From contig NZ_JAPNKE010000002.1 of assembly GCF_026626665.1 (NCBI RefSeq), forward strand, positions 6,611,168 to 6,675,167: a DNA stretch of 64,000 bases, given 5' to 3'. The translations under genes and the position numbers were made by a program. Under the pieces are notes generated by a model. That model saw nothing but the letters and a program-made list of their open reading frames with translations. It was not told the origin of the DNA and ran no database searches. Below, in pieces: positions 18,238-27,451 of this stretch; position 1 is the first letter of the stretch; each line of letters opens with the position of its first letter. The DNA is from Nannocystis pusilla. GTDB lineage: Bacteria; Myxococcota_A; Polyangia; Nannocystales; Nannocystaceae.

Positions 18238-18522
18238 GCAGCGCGCTCGCGGAGGGGCCGCGACATGAATTCCCTGTCATCGAAAATGCTCGGCCGCCGC
18301 AGATGAGGGGCACCGATCATAGGCCCAATCCCTCTGTCCGCCCAAACTTCGTCGGCATTCGCGGCCGCCGCCCTCGCGACGAAGGGCGCGCCACGGCCCG
18401 AGCCCTCGTCGATCTCCGAGGTCAGGTGGAGACACGTTAACGATAACGCGCCGTCCGCCCGCAGCGAGCGCCGGTCCCGCCTCGATCCGGGCCGATTCAT
18501 CCTGCATCTTAGAGCGGCAGCC

Positions 18523-19518
18523 ATGCCCGTCCCGTCCTCGCTCCTCCGCCGGCTCCGCAGGCTTTGTCTGGGCACCCTGATGGTCCTCGCGGGGCTCGTG
18601 TTGCTCGGCGCGAGTTACCAGCAGATCGGGCAAGCGCTGGATCGACGCGCGGTGCATCCGCCCGGCCGCCACGTCACCGTGGATGGTACCTCGATGCACC
18701 TCCACTGCACCGGCGAGGGCGGGCCGACCGTCGTCCTCGAAGCCGGAGCTTTCGGCTTCGCGCAGGTCTGGGCGTGGATCCAGCCGAAGGTCGCCGAACG
18801 CACCCGCGTCTGCTCGTACGACCGCGCCGGGCTCGGTTGGAGCGACGACGCGGCCCCCCACGACGGCGTCGCCGTCGCCCACCGTCTGCACGCGCTCCTG
18901 CGGAACGCCGGCGAACACGGGCCCTACGTCCTCGTCGGTCATTCTCTCGGTGGGGCGCTGATCCGGATCTTCGTCACCCATTACCCCGACGAGGTGGTCG
19001 CGCTCGGCTTCATCGAGCCGTCACACCCCGATCAGCTCGAACGATTGCCGCCCGAGGCCCGCGAGGCGCACGAGCGCGTGGTCCGGACGCTGACGGTCGT
19101 CGCAGACCTGACGTACATCGGCCTGCTGCGGCTGGCGAACCCGCTCGGCCGTCTCCACGCCGGGCTGCCCGCCGACGACTACAGGGCCGCGTGCATGTTC
19201 ACCTCGGCAGCGCCGCACGTGCGAACCTCGCAGAAGGAGTTCGCAGCCTGGGACAGGACCATGGCCGCCGCGCGGGCCAACCTGTCCGTCAAAGAACGCC
19301 CGGTCGTCGTCGTCAGCGGCACCGAGCCGATGGAAGGCATGTCCCCCGAGATCTTCGCGCTGAATCTCGAGCTGCACGCGGAGATCGCAGGCCTCTCGAA
19401 GCACAGCCGCCACGTGAGCGTCGAAGGGGCGAGTCACATGTCGCTGCTCACGCGGCAGGACCACGCCGAACAGGTCGCGCGACTCGTGATCGAGCTCGTC
19501 GACAGCGTCGCCCGCTGA
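18523..19518 (+). CDS. Membrane-anchored alpha/beta-hydrolase
   Basis: A 331-residue protein. One N-terminal hydrophobic helix (about residues 14-33) is followed by an alpha/beta-hydrolase fold. GHSLGG carries the nucleophile Ser, and the late GASHMS provides the catalytic His. The domain should therefore face the periplasm. Substrate is unknown; esterases and lipases of this type have similar sequences. The 3' end overlaps the convergent DUF389 gene by 71 bp. Confidence 0.82.
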   Translation: MPVPSSLLRRLRRLCLGTLMVLAGLVLLGASYQQIGQALDRRAVHPPGRHVTVDGTSMHLHCTGEGGPTVVLEAGAFGFAQVWAWIQPKVAERTRVCSYDRAGLGWSDDAAPHDGVAVAHRLHALLRNAGEHGPYVLVGHSLGGALIRIFVTHYPDEVVALGFIEPSHPDQLERLPPEAREAHERVVRTLTVVADLTYIGLLRLANPLGRLHAGLPADDYRAACMFTSAAPHVRTSQKEFAAWDRTMAAARANLSVKERPVVVVSGTEPMEGMSPEIFALNLELHAEIAGLSKHSRHVSVEGASHMSLLTRQDHAEQVARLVIELVDSVAR

Positions 19519-21241
19519 GGTGTTCAGTCGCTCGCGGAGGTCGCGGGGGAGCAGCGCCGGCGACGTCCACTCCGCGATTCGTGTCACCGGCAACCTCGGG
19601 CGTGGGCGGACACGGGCCGACGACCAGCTCGATGGCCCACGCCGTCCCCTCCCGCACCTCGACGCCGGGGCCGGCGAACGCCTCCAGCAACAGATCGGCG
19701 GTGCGGGCGAGCTCCGTCCCCGCGGCGCGCGACGGCTCGTCGTTCTCCGCGGCTCCGGCGGACGTCGCCGGCCGCTCGACGCACGCGTGTGTGTCGCTCG
19801 CGTCGCGCCCGAGCGCGAGCCCGCGAGCCAGCGCCCCGAGGAATTCGCGGGGCGGGAGCGCCTCGGAGGTCCACCTGCCCGTGAGGACAGGCTCGGTCCG
19901 CACCGCCACCGACTCGCCGAGCGCGAGACCCACGAAGTCGGCCAGCAGCGCCTCGGCCGCCCCGCCGAGCGACGGACCCTGATGCCGGACGTGAAGGACC
20001 GGCCGCTCGGCGTCGAACCCCATCTGCCAGCCTCGCAGCGCCCCGCCGACCTCGGGCCAGTGAGCCACGAGCGCCTCCTCGATCGGCTCGCGGAGCGACG
20101 ACGGGCGCGGCGGAGGCGGCGGCGGCGCTGCCGGCGGCGGCGTGACCAGCGAGGCGGCGATCTTCTGCAACGAGCGCTCGTCGGCGACCGCCGTGACATC
20201 GACCTCCGGATCGAGCCCGGCGACGGCGGCGATGCGCGAGCGGAGCAGCGTCTCGACCGCGTGCGCCTCCTCGGGCGAGCCGATGAGCGCCAGGCGAACG
20301 CTCACGCCGCTGGACTCGACCGCGAGCGCGGTGCGGAACGAGCGGTCGTCCGGGGCGACCTCGGCGAGGATGCGCGTCACTGCGTCGCGGACGCGGATCT
20401 TCCACGCCACTTCGCCGAGCGCCGCGCGCAGCGGGACATAGACGCTGGCCAGGAGCAGCGCGGGCAGCACGAGGCGCCACATCACCCCGTAGCGCGCGCC
20501 GAAGATGCCCCGCAAGCGGGTACCGACGCCGGACGCGCCGTCCTCCGCGAGCACCACGTGATTGAAGCCGAGCCCGATGAACAGCAGCGCCGAGCAGAAG
20601 ATGATCGCGCAGAAGTTGGCCGTGAACAGCAGGAGCGCGCCGCCGGCGATGTTCCACTGACTCACGCCGAGCCCGTAGCCGGCCACGCAGAGCGGCGGCA
20701 CCAGCGAGATGCCGATCGCCGTCCCCGCCGCGGCGCTGGTGGTGTCAGCGCTCTGGCGCGCCGTGGTGAAACCCGCCGCCATCGCACAGAACGCGGCCAC
20801 CGCGAGGTCGAGGACGGTCGGTGAGGTGCGGGCCGCGATCTCCGTCGTCGTCTCGTGGAACGGCAAGCCGACCGTCAGCGCCGCCGCCAGAGCGACGACC
20901 CACACGATGCTCGCGGCCACCCGGAACATCGAGCGCAGGGTCAGCAGCGGCGAGCCCACCGCCAGACCCATGCCGAGCCCGACGATCGGCGACATCAGCG
21001 GCGAGATCAGCATCGCGCCGATCACCACCCCGGTGCTGCTCAGCACGAGGCCCAGCGTGGCGATGCCGGTCGCCAGCACCAGCTGAAGCCAGTAACTCAC
21101 CGCGTCGGAGCGATGGCGGGAGTACATGTCCCGCACGATCTCCGCGCGCCGCGCCGTCGGCACCCCCAGCCACCGCGCCAGCGTGTCTTGAAGCGGGTGC
21201 TCCCGGCGAGTCTCCTGTGCAGGAGCGGCTCCGTCGCTCAT
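19448..21241 (-). CDS. DUF389 membrane protein with long C-terminal tail
   Basis: A 597-residue protein. Residues of about 50-290 form the DUF389 membrane domain with GAMLISPLMSPIVGLG and GTAIGISLVPPLCVAGYG, a family of uncharacterised integral membrane proteins. The following 150 residues include a DxxSxxTALAV-like soluble segment. A Pro-rich stretch (PPPAAPPPPPPRP) then leads to a further unrecognised domain. The last 30 residues are Arg-rich and lie antisense to the end of the alpha/beta-hydrolase gene. This suggests loss of an earlier stop codon, with read-through into neighbouring DNA. The ATG at 21241 has a weak GGCGGGAC upstream. Confidence 0.8.
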   Translation of the reverse strand: MSDGAAPAQETRREHPLQDTLARWLGVPTARRAEIVRDMYSRHRSDAVSYWLQLVLATGIATLGLVLSSTGVVIGAMLISPLMSPIVGLGMGLAVGSPLLTLRSMFRVAASIVWVVALAAALTVGLPFHETTTEIAARTSPTVLDLAVAAFCAMAAGFTTARQSADTTSAAAGTAIGISLVPPLCVAGYGLGVSQWNIAGGALLLFTANFCAIIFCSALLFIGLGFNHVVLAEDGASGVGTRLRGIFGARYGVMWRLVLPALLLASVYVPLRAALGEVAWKIRVRDAVTRILAEVAPDDRSFRTALAVESSGVSVRLALIGSPEEAHAVETLLRSRIAAVAGLDPEVDVTAVADERSLQKIAASLVTPPPAAPPPPPPRPSSLREPIEEALVAHWPEVGGALRGWQMGFDAERPVLHVRHQGPSLGGAAEALLADFVGLALGESVAVRTEPVLTGRWTSEALPPREFLGALARGLALGRDASDTHACVERPATSAGAAENDEPSRAAGTELARTADLLLEAFAGPGVEVREGTAWAIELVVGPCPPTPEVAGDTNRGVDVAGAAPPRPPRATEHLSGRRCRRARSRVARPVRRGPAA

Positions 21242-21641
21242 CGGCGCAATCGTAGTCCCGCCGAGCCCGCGCTTGAAGGAGCAAAGCGCGTCGCTTCGCG
21301 ACGCGCTCCTCGAGAGGTCTGCGCCCGGGCCGCCATCCCACGAGAATCCACGCGGCAAGCCGGACAAGCACGTCCGACGCCGCGAGACGGACAGCTCGAT
21401 GCCGCTGCGATGTTCGCGCCAGCGGCCTCGAGCGTCGCTGCGCGAAATGTCATACGCGAAGGACAGTACATACAATTTTCTCGTCAGAAGTCGCGGCCCA
21501 CGCGATAGGGTGTTCGGGCAAGGGTGCACCGGCGTACGGTTCGTCGGGAGCAGGATTTGGCTGGCTCGGTCGTCGAGCGAGCGCTGAAATGGTCGGGCCG
21601 CCATTTCGCATGCCGCCGTGTGCGGCTGCGGAGGCGATCCC
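21242..21641. other. Divergent intergenic region
   Basis: A 400-bp gap between the leftward DUF389 gene and a rightward small membrane protein gene. It contains a local AT-richer patch at about 21460-21485 that stands out from its surroundings and is a reasonable place for the divergent promoters. No -10/-35 pair is clear enough to call. Confidence 0.4.
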
Positions 21642-21980
21642 GTGCAACAACAGAATACCCCCGACCACGCACCAGCTTCGGCCGGCTGCGCGCTCCGACT
21701 GTTTTGGATGCTCATCGGCAACGCGATCGTGTACGCGTCGCTGGCGACGATCGCCATGAACGGGGAAGCGTTCCCCTCGGCGCTCGACGGCGTCGTCTGG
21801 CTCACCGTCGCGCTGACGATCGTCGCGCGGCGGGTCGACATCACGCGATGGGCGGGGAAGACGGCCAGCGGCGAGCCCGCCACGCTCGCACACTGGCGAC
21901 GCTACGCGATCACCGTGGTCGCGTTGACCGCGCTCGCCTCGGTGCTCGCGCACGTGATCGCCGCTTCGTCGGCCTCATGA
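21642..21980 (+). CDS. Small membrane protein with two or three helices, unknown function
   Basis: A 112-residue protein with hydrophobic segments LFWMLIGNAIVYASLATIA, VVWLTVALTIVA and a C-terminal YAITVVALTALASVLAHVIA. The ARRVDITRWAG stretch between helices is polar and probably cytoplasmic. I chose the GTG at 21642 because GGAGG sits seven bases upstream; the frame is open a further eight codons. It is not a family I can name. Confidence 0.65.
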   Translation: MQQQNTPDHAPASAGCALRLFWMLIGNAIVYASLATIAMNGEAFPSALDGVVWLTVALTIVARRVDITRWAGKTASGEPATLAHWRRYAITVVALTALASVLAHVIAASSAS

Positions 21981-22303
21981 CCTGCGAGGCCGCGCGGCCT
22001 CAGTCCTTGCGCACCGCCGCGATGCGCGTGGGCGACGTCGACGGCACGGCCGCGCCGACGCGGTCGTGCTGCCGATGACGGCGCGACCGACGGTCGACGA
22101 ACGACGGCCGCGCCGCGCCGGCGAGGTGTCGCCCGCGTCACCTCATTCGCGGAGCCTCCCGGCGGCAGGGCCGCAGGAACGGACGAAGACGAGCGCACCA
22201 TCGTTCACGGCCGCGAACTATCACTCGCCGCCGGCGAGCTTGTGCCGATTCGAAGCTCGCCCAACTTCCGGGGGCCTCGTCCTCGAGCACCGGAGTGAAA
22301 GCC
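21981..22303. other. Intergenic DNA, nothing identified
   Basis: A 323-bp gap between two small membrane protein genes. Short ORFs on both strands are compositionally random. No copies of the 14-bp repeat and no clear promoter or terminator are visible. Confidence 0.4.
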
Positions 22304-22540
22304 ATGTCGACCGCCGAAATCGCTGACAACAAGTGGGAGCTCGAGGCCTCGCGGCCGCCGCTCGCCACGACCGCTGGAATCCTTCAGATCGTCGTCGTCG
22401 CCGCCTTCGCCTGCCTGTTCGTGTGGATGCTGTCCTTCGCCCTGCAGGGCATCTTCGGCGCCAAGCGCGACACCCTGGCCGATCAGTACGGCCGCCTCAC
22501 CGTCGACGGCAAGCCCCCCGCCGCGCCCGCCCCCCATTGA
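22304..22540 (+). CDS. Single-pass small membrane protein, unknown function
   Basis: A 78-residue protein with one membrane helix (ILQIVVVAAFACLFVWMLSF, about residues 26-45) and a short Pro/Ala-rich tail. ATG 22304 has GGAG eight bases upstream, so I prefer it to the GTG at 22295. The composition and start signal support a real gene; no family is recognised. Confidence 0.6.
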   Translation: MSTAEIADNKWELEASRPPLATTAGILQIVVVAAFACLFVWMLSFALQGIFGAKRDTLADQYGRLTVDGKPPAAPAPH

Positions 22541-22981
22541 CGCGCAGCAGGCGGCGCTCGCCGGGCGCCCGCCGCGGCGCGTTCGGATGTCCCGAAGGAC
22601 ATTCCCCTTAAAACATGTCGTAAGAGACAGCTCAAGACGACAGCCCGACCAGGCCGGCGAGGGTCGGGGCCTCGACGGCGTATCATGGGGCAGCGATCGA
22701 GCTGCGTCCGCGGCTGCCACTCCTTGTTCGGATTCGCGACGTTCATCGCCACCACCCGGCCCCACCCATCCGCCCGCAGCGCGATGGCCCGACCGCTCGC
22801 GCCGTGTGGTTCAATGCTCGAGCCCGCCGGACCTCCCAGGCGCGTTTAGCGCCGCGGGTACCGATCACGCGGATTCAGGGCCGCACACGGCGATTCGTGG
22901 CCATGGCTGGTGGATCTGCCGGCGGCGCCCGTGGCGCCCTCACAATTAGCCCATGCTTGCGAAACATCGACGGAGGCTCTG
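22541..22981. other. Intergenic DNA with two palindromic repeats
   Basis: A 441-bp gap holding two repeat copies just after the preceding gene. The rest, leading to the DUF305 gene, has no recognisable gene or regulatory element apart from GGAGG before the next start. Confidence 0.5.
22588..22629. repeat. Two palindromic 14-bp repeats
   Basis: TGTCCCGAAGGACA (22588-22601) and TGTCGTAAGAGACA (22616-22629), two bp-phased units 28 bp apart, exactly twice the 14-bp unit length. Confidence 0.7.
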
Positions 22982-23497
22982 ATGTCATTCCACGGTCTGC
23001 GATTGCTCGCGCTCGGCGCCATCCTCGCCTGCGACACCGGCGAGCACGACGAATGCCTGGAGAGCCCCGAGTCGGACGTCGAGTTCATCGACGCGATGGT
23101 CCCGCATCACCAGGTCGCCATCGAGATGGCAGACATGGAGCTGGCACGCGGCGCCAGCCCTGCGGTCAAGGCTGTGGCGATGATGATCAAGCAGGCCCAG
23201 ACGCCGGAGATCTCGCAGATGCGAGCGCTCCGCGCGCAACTGACGGGCTACGACATCGTTCCGGAACGGCATGACCCGCACTTGATGGCGGACATGGAGA
23301 AGCTCATGGCGCTGTCCGGTCCGGCGCTGGATCGAGGATTCCTCGAGGTCATGATCCCTCATCACGCCGGCGCAATCACGATGTCGCACCGGAGCATGCC
23401 GCATCTGCGGCGCGCCGAGCTGCGCACGATGGCGGACCAGATCATCCTGACCCAGGCGCGGGAGATCGGCGAGCTCGTGGCGATGCTGACGATGTAG
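22982..23497 (+). CDS. DUF305 family protein, probable lipoprotein
   Basis: A 171-residue protein with two copies of the DUF305 His motif: MVPHHQVAIEMA near residue 38 and MIPHHAGAITMS near residue 122. This four-helix, ferritin-like family is often found with copper or metal-related periplasmic functions, but its biochemistry is not settled. The N-terminus LLALGAILAC resembles a lipobox (Cys15), pointing to export and lipidation. Start ATG 22982 follows GGAGG. Confidence 0.87.
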   Translation: MSFHGLRLLALGAILACDTGEHDECLESPESDVEFIDAMVPHHQVAIEMADMELARGASPAVKAVAMMIKQAQTPEISQMRALRAQLTGYDIVPERHDPHLMADMEKLMALSGPALDRGFLEVMIPHHAGAITMSHRSMPHLRRAELRTMADQIILTQAREIGELVAMLTM

Positions 23498-23703
23498 CGG
23501 AGGGCGAGCGAATGACGGCTCGGGGCCACGAGCTCCCGGTGCTCGCCAGCCGTCGCACGCTGTCGTTCTCGTCCAGGGCGGCGATGAGCGACGCCGGGCA
23601 AGCAACCGGGCGTTCCGGTTCGGCGACGGTGGGCGCTGCGCTGAGCGACAACGACGTCCGGAGCGTGGAGGCGGCGGTGCCAGCGGCGCCGGCTTGATGC
23701 ACG

Positions 23704-25358
23704 TCAGAAGTGGAACGCGCCGCCGAGGTACACGTACCAGTCGTCCTTGACGAGCTGGTTCGCCCTGTTCCTGAAGACGGCGTCCTTGTTCGCCCCGTAG
23801 CGCCCCTCGACGCGGAAGGTGAGCTGCGGCAGCGGCAGATATTCGAGGGTCAACGCCCCGCTGTGGCTCTGCCAGCCGTTCGGGGTGTTCGTCCTCAGCT
23901 CTGGGACGATATCGGCCTTGTTGTACAAGTACTCGTAGCGCGCGGCGACGCCGATCTTCTCCGTGATCGCCAGCCGTGCGGAGAACGCCGGCGCGACGAC
24001 GAAGTCATATTTGTCCTTCTCGTTGTTCTTCTGCATGATGAAGTCGAACATCGGGAAGATCAGCCAGCGCTTTCCGAGCCAGATCCTGTAATACAGGTTC
24101 TGGTAGTGCCTGAAGATCGGCGTCTTCTCGCCCGCGGGGGCCTCGTTGCCCCAGTACATGGTCCAGTCGCCGACGATCTTGAACGGCTTGAAGACGCTCC
24201 AGACGAACCCGAACCCCTTCTTGCCGTTCGCGTCCCTGATCTCCTGCCAGCCGTTCAGGACCATCACTCGCAACGTCATGTCCTTGCGGACATGATAATG
24301 GAGCCTGACTCCCGCCTCGTAGTCGGGGGTGAAGTCCGCGATGTACGCGCGCGTGGCGTGGAGGTTCTCCTTGTTCAGGACGATCTCGGCGCCGTAGTAG
24401 GACGGCAGGATGCCGGCCTCGACCGCCAGCTTCGGGTGGAAGAAGTAGTAGATCGCCGCCTCGCGGATCAGCTGCAACGACTTCGGCTCTTCGTTGTACA
24501 GCGACTCGACGATGTGTCCGGCGTGGAGCGCGAAGCGGAACCGGATCTTGTTCGGGATCTCGTACTGGCCCTGCACGAACCCGTACGCCAGCGCGAATTG
24601 GTTGGCGTACAGCGGATAGCTCGTGAAATCGCGTCGGCCGACGTCCTCGACCTCTTGCTTGGTGATGTAATCGTAGTACCGGTGCTTTCCTTGCGGCCCG
24701 AACGCGTAGCCGAAGTCGCCGTACAGGTTCAGCGAGAGGATGCCTCGGCCGACCTTGGTGCTGATCGCGGGTACGACCAGGGTGCGCTTCTCCTTGCACC
24801 GACGAGAGAGGCAGGCGAAGGGCCCCCGCGCCGAAGGGGGTGCGGCCCAGGCCGAGGGGGCGCCCTCCACGACAGCGCCCTGGGGTGTGGGAGGCACCGC
24901 CGCTGGCGCCTCGGAGACGGGCCCTGGCGCCACCGGGTCCGGGGGAACAGTTTCACCGGGCCGGGGCGTACTTTGGGTCGAATGGCGCGCTTGAGCTCGG
25001 CGACCTCGGCGCGCAGGGCCTCGAGCTCACGCCGCAGCTCCTCGGAACCCGCCTGCGGCTGCGTGGTGGGCGGAGCGGTGGGATCGGGAACAGGGACCGA
25101 GTCGGGCGTAGTGGTCGAGGTGACCGGCAGGGTTTGCGTGGCCGTCGGCGACGCGGGCGCGGCGGTCAAGGACGCGGGTGCGTCCGCCTTCGTGACTGCC
25201 GGGGAAGCGGGCGCGTCCGGTGGGGCCGAAGGCGAGGGCGTCGAGACCTGGGAATCGGATGTGCGGGGCGAAGGAACAGGCTGCCAGGCGCCGATGCTGG
25301 AAGGGCTGACGCCTGCGATCGCGAGGAACGCCGTAAGAGTCGTGAGCGGGACGTTCAA
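23704..25358 (-). pseudogene. Outer-membrane beta-barrel (porin-like) protein, one frameshift
   Basis: Two frames form one protein. The upstream one has a signal peptide (NVPLTTLTAFLAIAGV), a Pro/Ser/Thr linker and a short coiled coil, ELRRELEALRAEVAELKR, like trimeric porin headpieces. The downstream one is a roughly 370-residue beta-barrel with alternating aromatic strands and a C-terminal Phe. They join if one base is gained or lost in the C5/G5 run near 24950. The start is either TTG 25358 (GAGGA seven bases upstream, clean signal peptide) or ATG 25409. The barrel resembles putative phosphate- or solute-selective porins, but substrate cannot be told. A hairpin covers the upstream ATG (25401-25420). 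Confidence 0.72.
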
Positions 25359-25777
25359 GAGCAAATCCTCGGGCCCGGGAGGATACCGGAAAGCCCGAGC
25401 ACCTTTCATGTGAGAAAGGTTGGGTTCACGAGAACATTAAGCGAGCTTGAACGTCGTCGCGACTACCCTGGGAAGTGATTGACATAATCCGTTACACGAA
25501 GCGACGAACGCCTTTCTTGGCGTAGACGCCCGTCCCGAAAGGCTCACAGCCTCTTTCTGTTGCGACGATCGACCACGCAGCGGGTTGCGACCCGCATATG
25601 CGGCCCCGGTCGATGGCGACATGAGATTCGCCTCATCGCCTGTCGCCGGCGCTGACCAGCCAGCGAATTCAGCGCTGGGGGCTGCGCGGCCTACTTGCAG
25701 ATCTCCCGCGTGACCGGGCCTCAGCCGCCCTCCGTGGCCTCGATCCGACCGGAGGCCCTGAGCACGGCGACCTCGGC
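25359..25777. other. Intergenic DNA between porin and a MYXO-CTERM remnant
   Basis: It contains the inverted repeat ACCTTTC-N6-GAAAGGT (25401-25420), overlapping the possible ATG start of the porin gene. Further on is a TTGACA at about 25489. No intact gene is seen. The frame of the next gene is open back to a stop at 25622 but lacks a signal peptide. Confidence 0.4.
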
Positions 25778-26476
25778 GTGCATGACGCTCTCGACGAGGT
25801 TGATGCGGGCCAGCTCGAGCTGCTCGCCGCCGACGACGGCCGCGCGCTCGTCCTCGTCGGCGAGCGCGTCCTCGTGGTCGCCGACGGCCTGGTCCAACAG
25901 ACATGGTCGCTCGGACATGGCACATGGACCAGCCTCGTGTTCGACGCCTCGCGCCGGCTCGTGATCGCCGGCGGCCACGGCGACGAGCTGGCGCCCACGG
26001 CGCTCGCCGTCGACCGCTTCGGCGCGGTCTACCTCGCCGGCGTGGTCCGCTCGCTCCCCGTCGAGGACGACGCCCCGCCGCCCGGCGCCGGCGAGCTGGC
26101 CTTCGTGCACGCGACCACGCCTGACCTTTCAGCCAGGTCGCTGTGGTGGACCTTCGCCCCCGCCCTCGACTTCCCGACGGCCCGGGTCGACCTGCTCGTC
26201 GGCGCCGACCAGGCCCTCGCCGTCGCCCGCACCGACGCCGGCCACGCCGCCGGCGTCCGCTGGACCCCCGCGCGCGACCTCGCCGACGCGGTCGACTGGG
26301 TCGGCAAGAAGGAGGACCGCCCGCACCCCGACACGATGGAGCTGTTCGGCTACGGGTCCGGCGCCTCGGCCGCGAGCGACGACTACTTCTGCAGCGCCGA
26401 GCCGCGCCCGCTCTCGGCCGTGGCCCTGCTCGGCGTCCTCGGCCTCACCGGGCTCCGTCGCCGCCGCCGTCGCTGA
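25778..26476 (+). pseudogene. C-terminal fragment of a MYXO-CTERM surface protein
   Basis: A 232-residue frame from GTG 25778. The C-terminus is SAEPRPLSAVALLGVLGLTG followed by six Arg/related residues, with a Cys at FCSAEP. This is the Cys/hydrophobic helix/Arg-run architecture of MYXO-CTERM sorting tails, which act at the cell surface. Such proteins need an N-terminal signal peptide, but none is found. The in-frame stop at 25622 and poor start context suggest that the 5' part was lost. The preserved part looks like beta-propeller repeats (VLVGERVLVVADGLVQQ). Alternatively the rest lies across a frameshift I could not place. Confidence 0.55.
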
Positions 26477-26534
26477 ACGCGGCGAAGCGCGCCCGCATCG
26501 CCGGCGCTCTCGCTCCGCCTGCTGGCGCCGCGCC

Positions 26535-27116
26535 TCAATGCGCCGGCAGCGGTTGTCCGCCGCGCCAGGTCCCGCCGGCGCGGCCGATCCGGCGCACGCG
26601 GAAGGCCAGGAAGATCAGCGAGAAGCCGACGAAAAGCGCCCACACGCCGATGTACACCATCATCGCCAGCGCCCCGGCGCCCGGCATCGTCATCATCAGC
26701 ACGCCGAACAGCACGCCGGCGAGGCCGCTGAGCGCCAGCCACCATTCGCCCTCGATCTCCTTGCGCAGGCGGATCGCCATGACGATGCGCAGCACCCCGG
26801 TGATCACCGCGAACGCGGCGATGTACATCAGCAGCACCAGGGTGGTGATGCCCGGCACCCGCAGCGCGAGCAGGCCGAACGCCACCCCGCACAGGCCCTC
26901 GAGCAGCATCAACCACCAGTGCTCGTTCTCCTTGCGCCCGACGAACGCGCCGCCGATGAGGAACACGCCGTCGATCAGCACGAACACCGCGAACCACATC
27001 GTCAATGCGAGCAGGGAGAGGCCGGGTGCGGCCAGCGTCAGACAGCCGAACAGCAGCGCCAGGATGCCGCGCAGCAGCAGCGACCACCAGGCGGTCGAGA
27101 GCGATTCACAGAGCAT
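26535..27116 (-). CDS. HdeD/DUF308-type membrane protein
   Basis: A 193-residue protein with six hydrophobic helices arranged as three hairpins, each with the G-x-L-x-P-G-type repeat of the HdeD/DUF308 family (for example GILALLFGCLTLAAPG, LCGVAFGLLALRVPG and LAGVLFGVLMMTMPG). HdeD of E. coli belongs to acid stress; the molecular role is unknown. ATG 27116 follows GGAAGG. Confidence 0.87.
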   Translation of the reverse strand: MLCESLSTAWWSLLLRGILALLFGCLTLAAPGLSLLALTMWFAVFVLIDGVFLIGGAFVGRKENEHWWLMLLEGLCGVAFGLLALRVPGITTLVLLMYIAAFAVITGVLRIVMAIRLRKEIEGEWWLALSGLAGVLFGVLMMTMPGAGALAMMVYIGVWALFVGFSLIFLAFRVRRIGRAGGTWRGGQPLPAH

Positions 27117-27451
27117 GGGACCCTTCCTTCGCCCAGGAACGTGACGCAATCCCGGACCCCGTCCAGCGGACCCAGCGACGATTGAGCCCCGCGCCCGCCG
27201 CGCCGGCCACCCACGAATCCGCGTTGTTTTTTTGCCGTCGCCTCGCGCGATGCGAATCAGCAGCCCCGGCAGTCGCTGCCGGCCGGGCCTGCCGGGCAGC
27301 GACCCCGTCCACGAATCAGCGGACCCGACCGCCGGCCGCCTCCGGCTCGGCGACCCCGACCGCCGTGCGCGCGACCACACCGACCTCGACCCGGGCCGCG
27401 CTCGCGCGAATGCGCGGACCCGACGCCAGCCGCCCGCTCACTGCGGCCGGC
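27117..27451. other. Intergenic DNA, nothing identified
   Basis: A 335-bp gap between the start of the HdeD-like gene and the end of the IgGFc-like lipoprotein gene. A T7 run at about 27225-27235 is present but no strong hairpin precedes it. No repeat copies. Confidence 0.4.
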
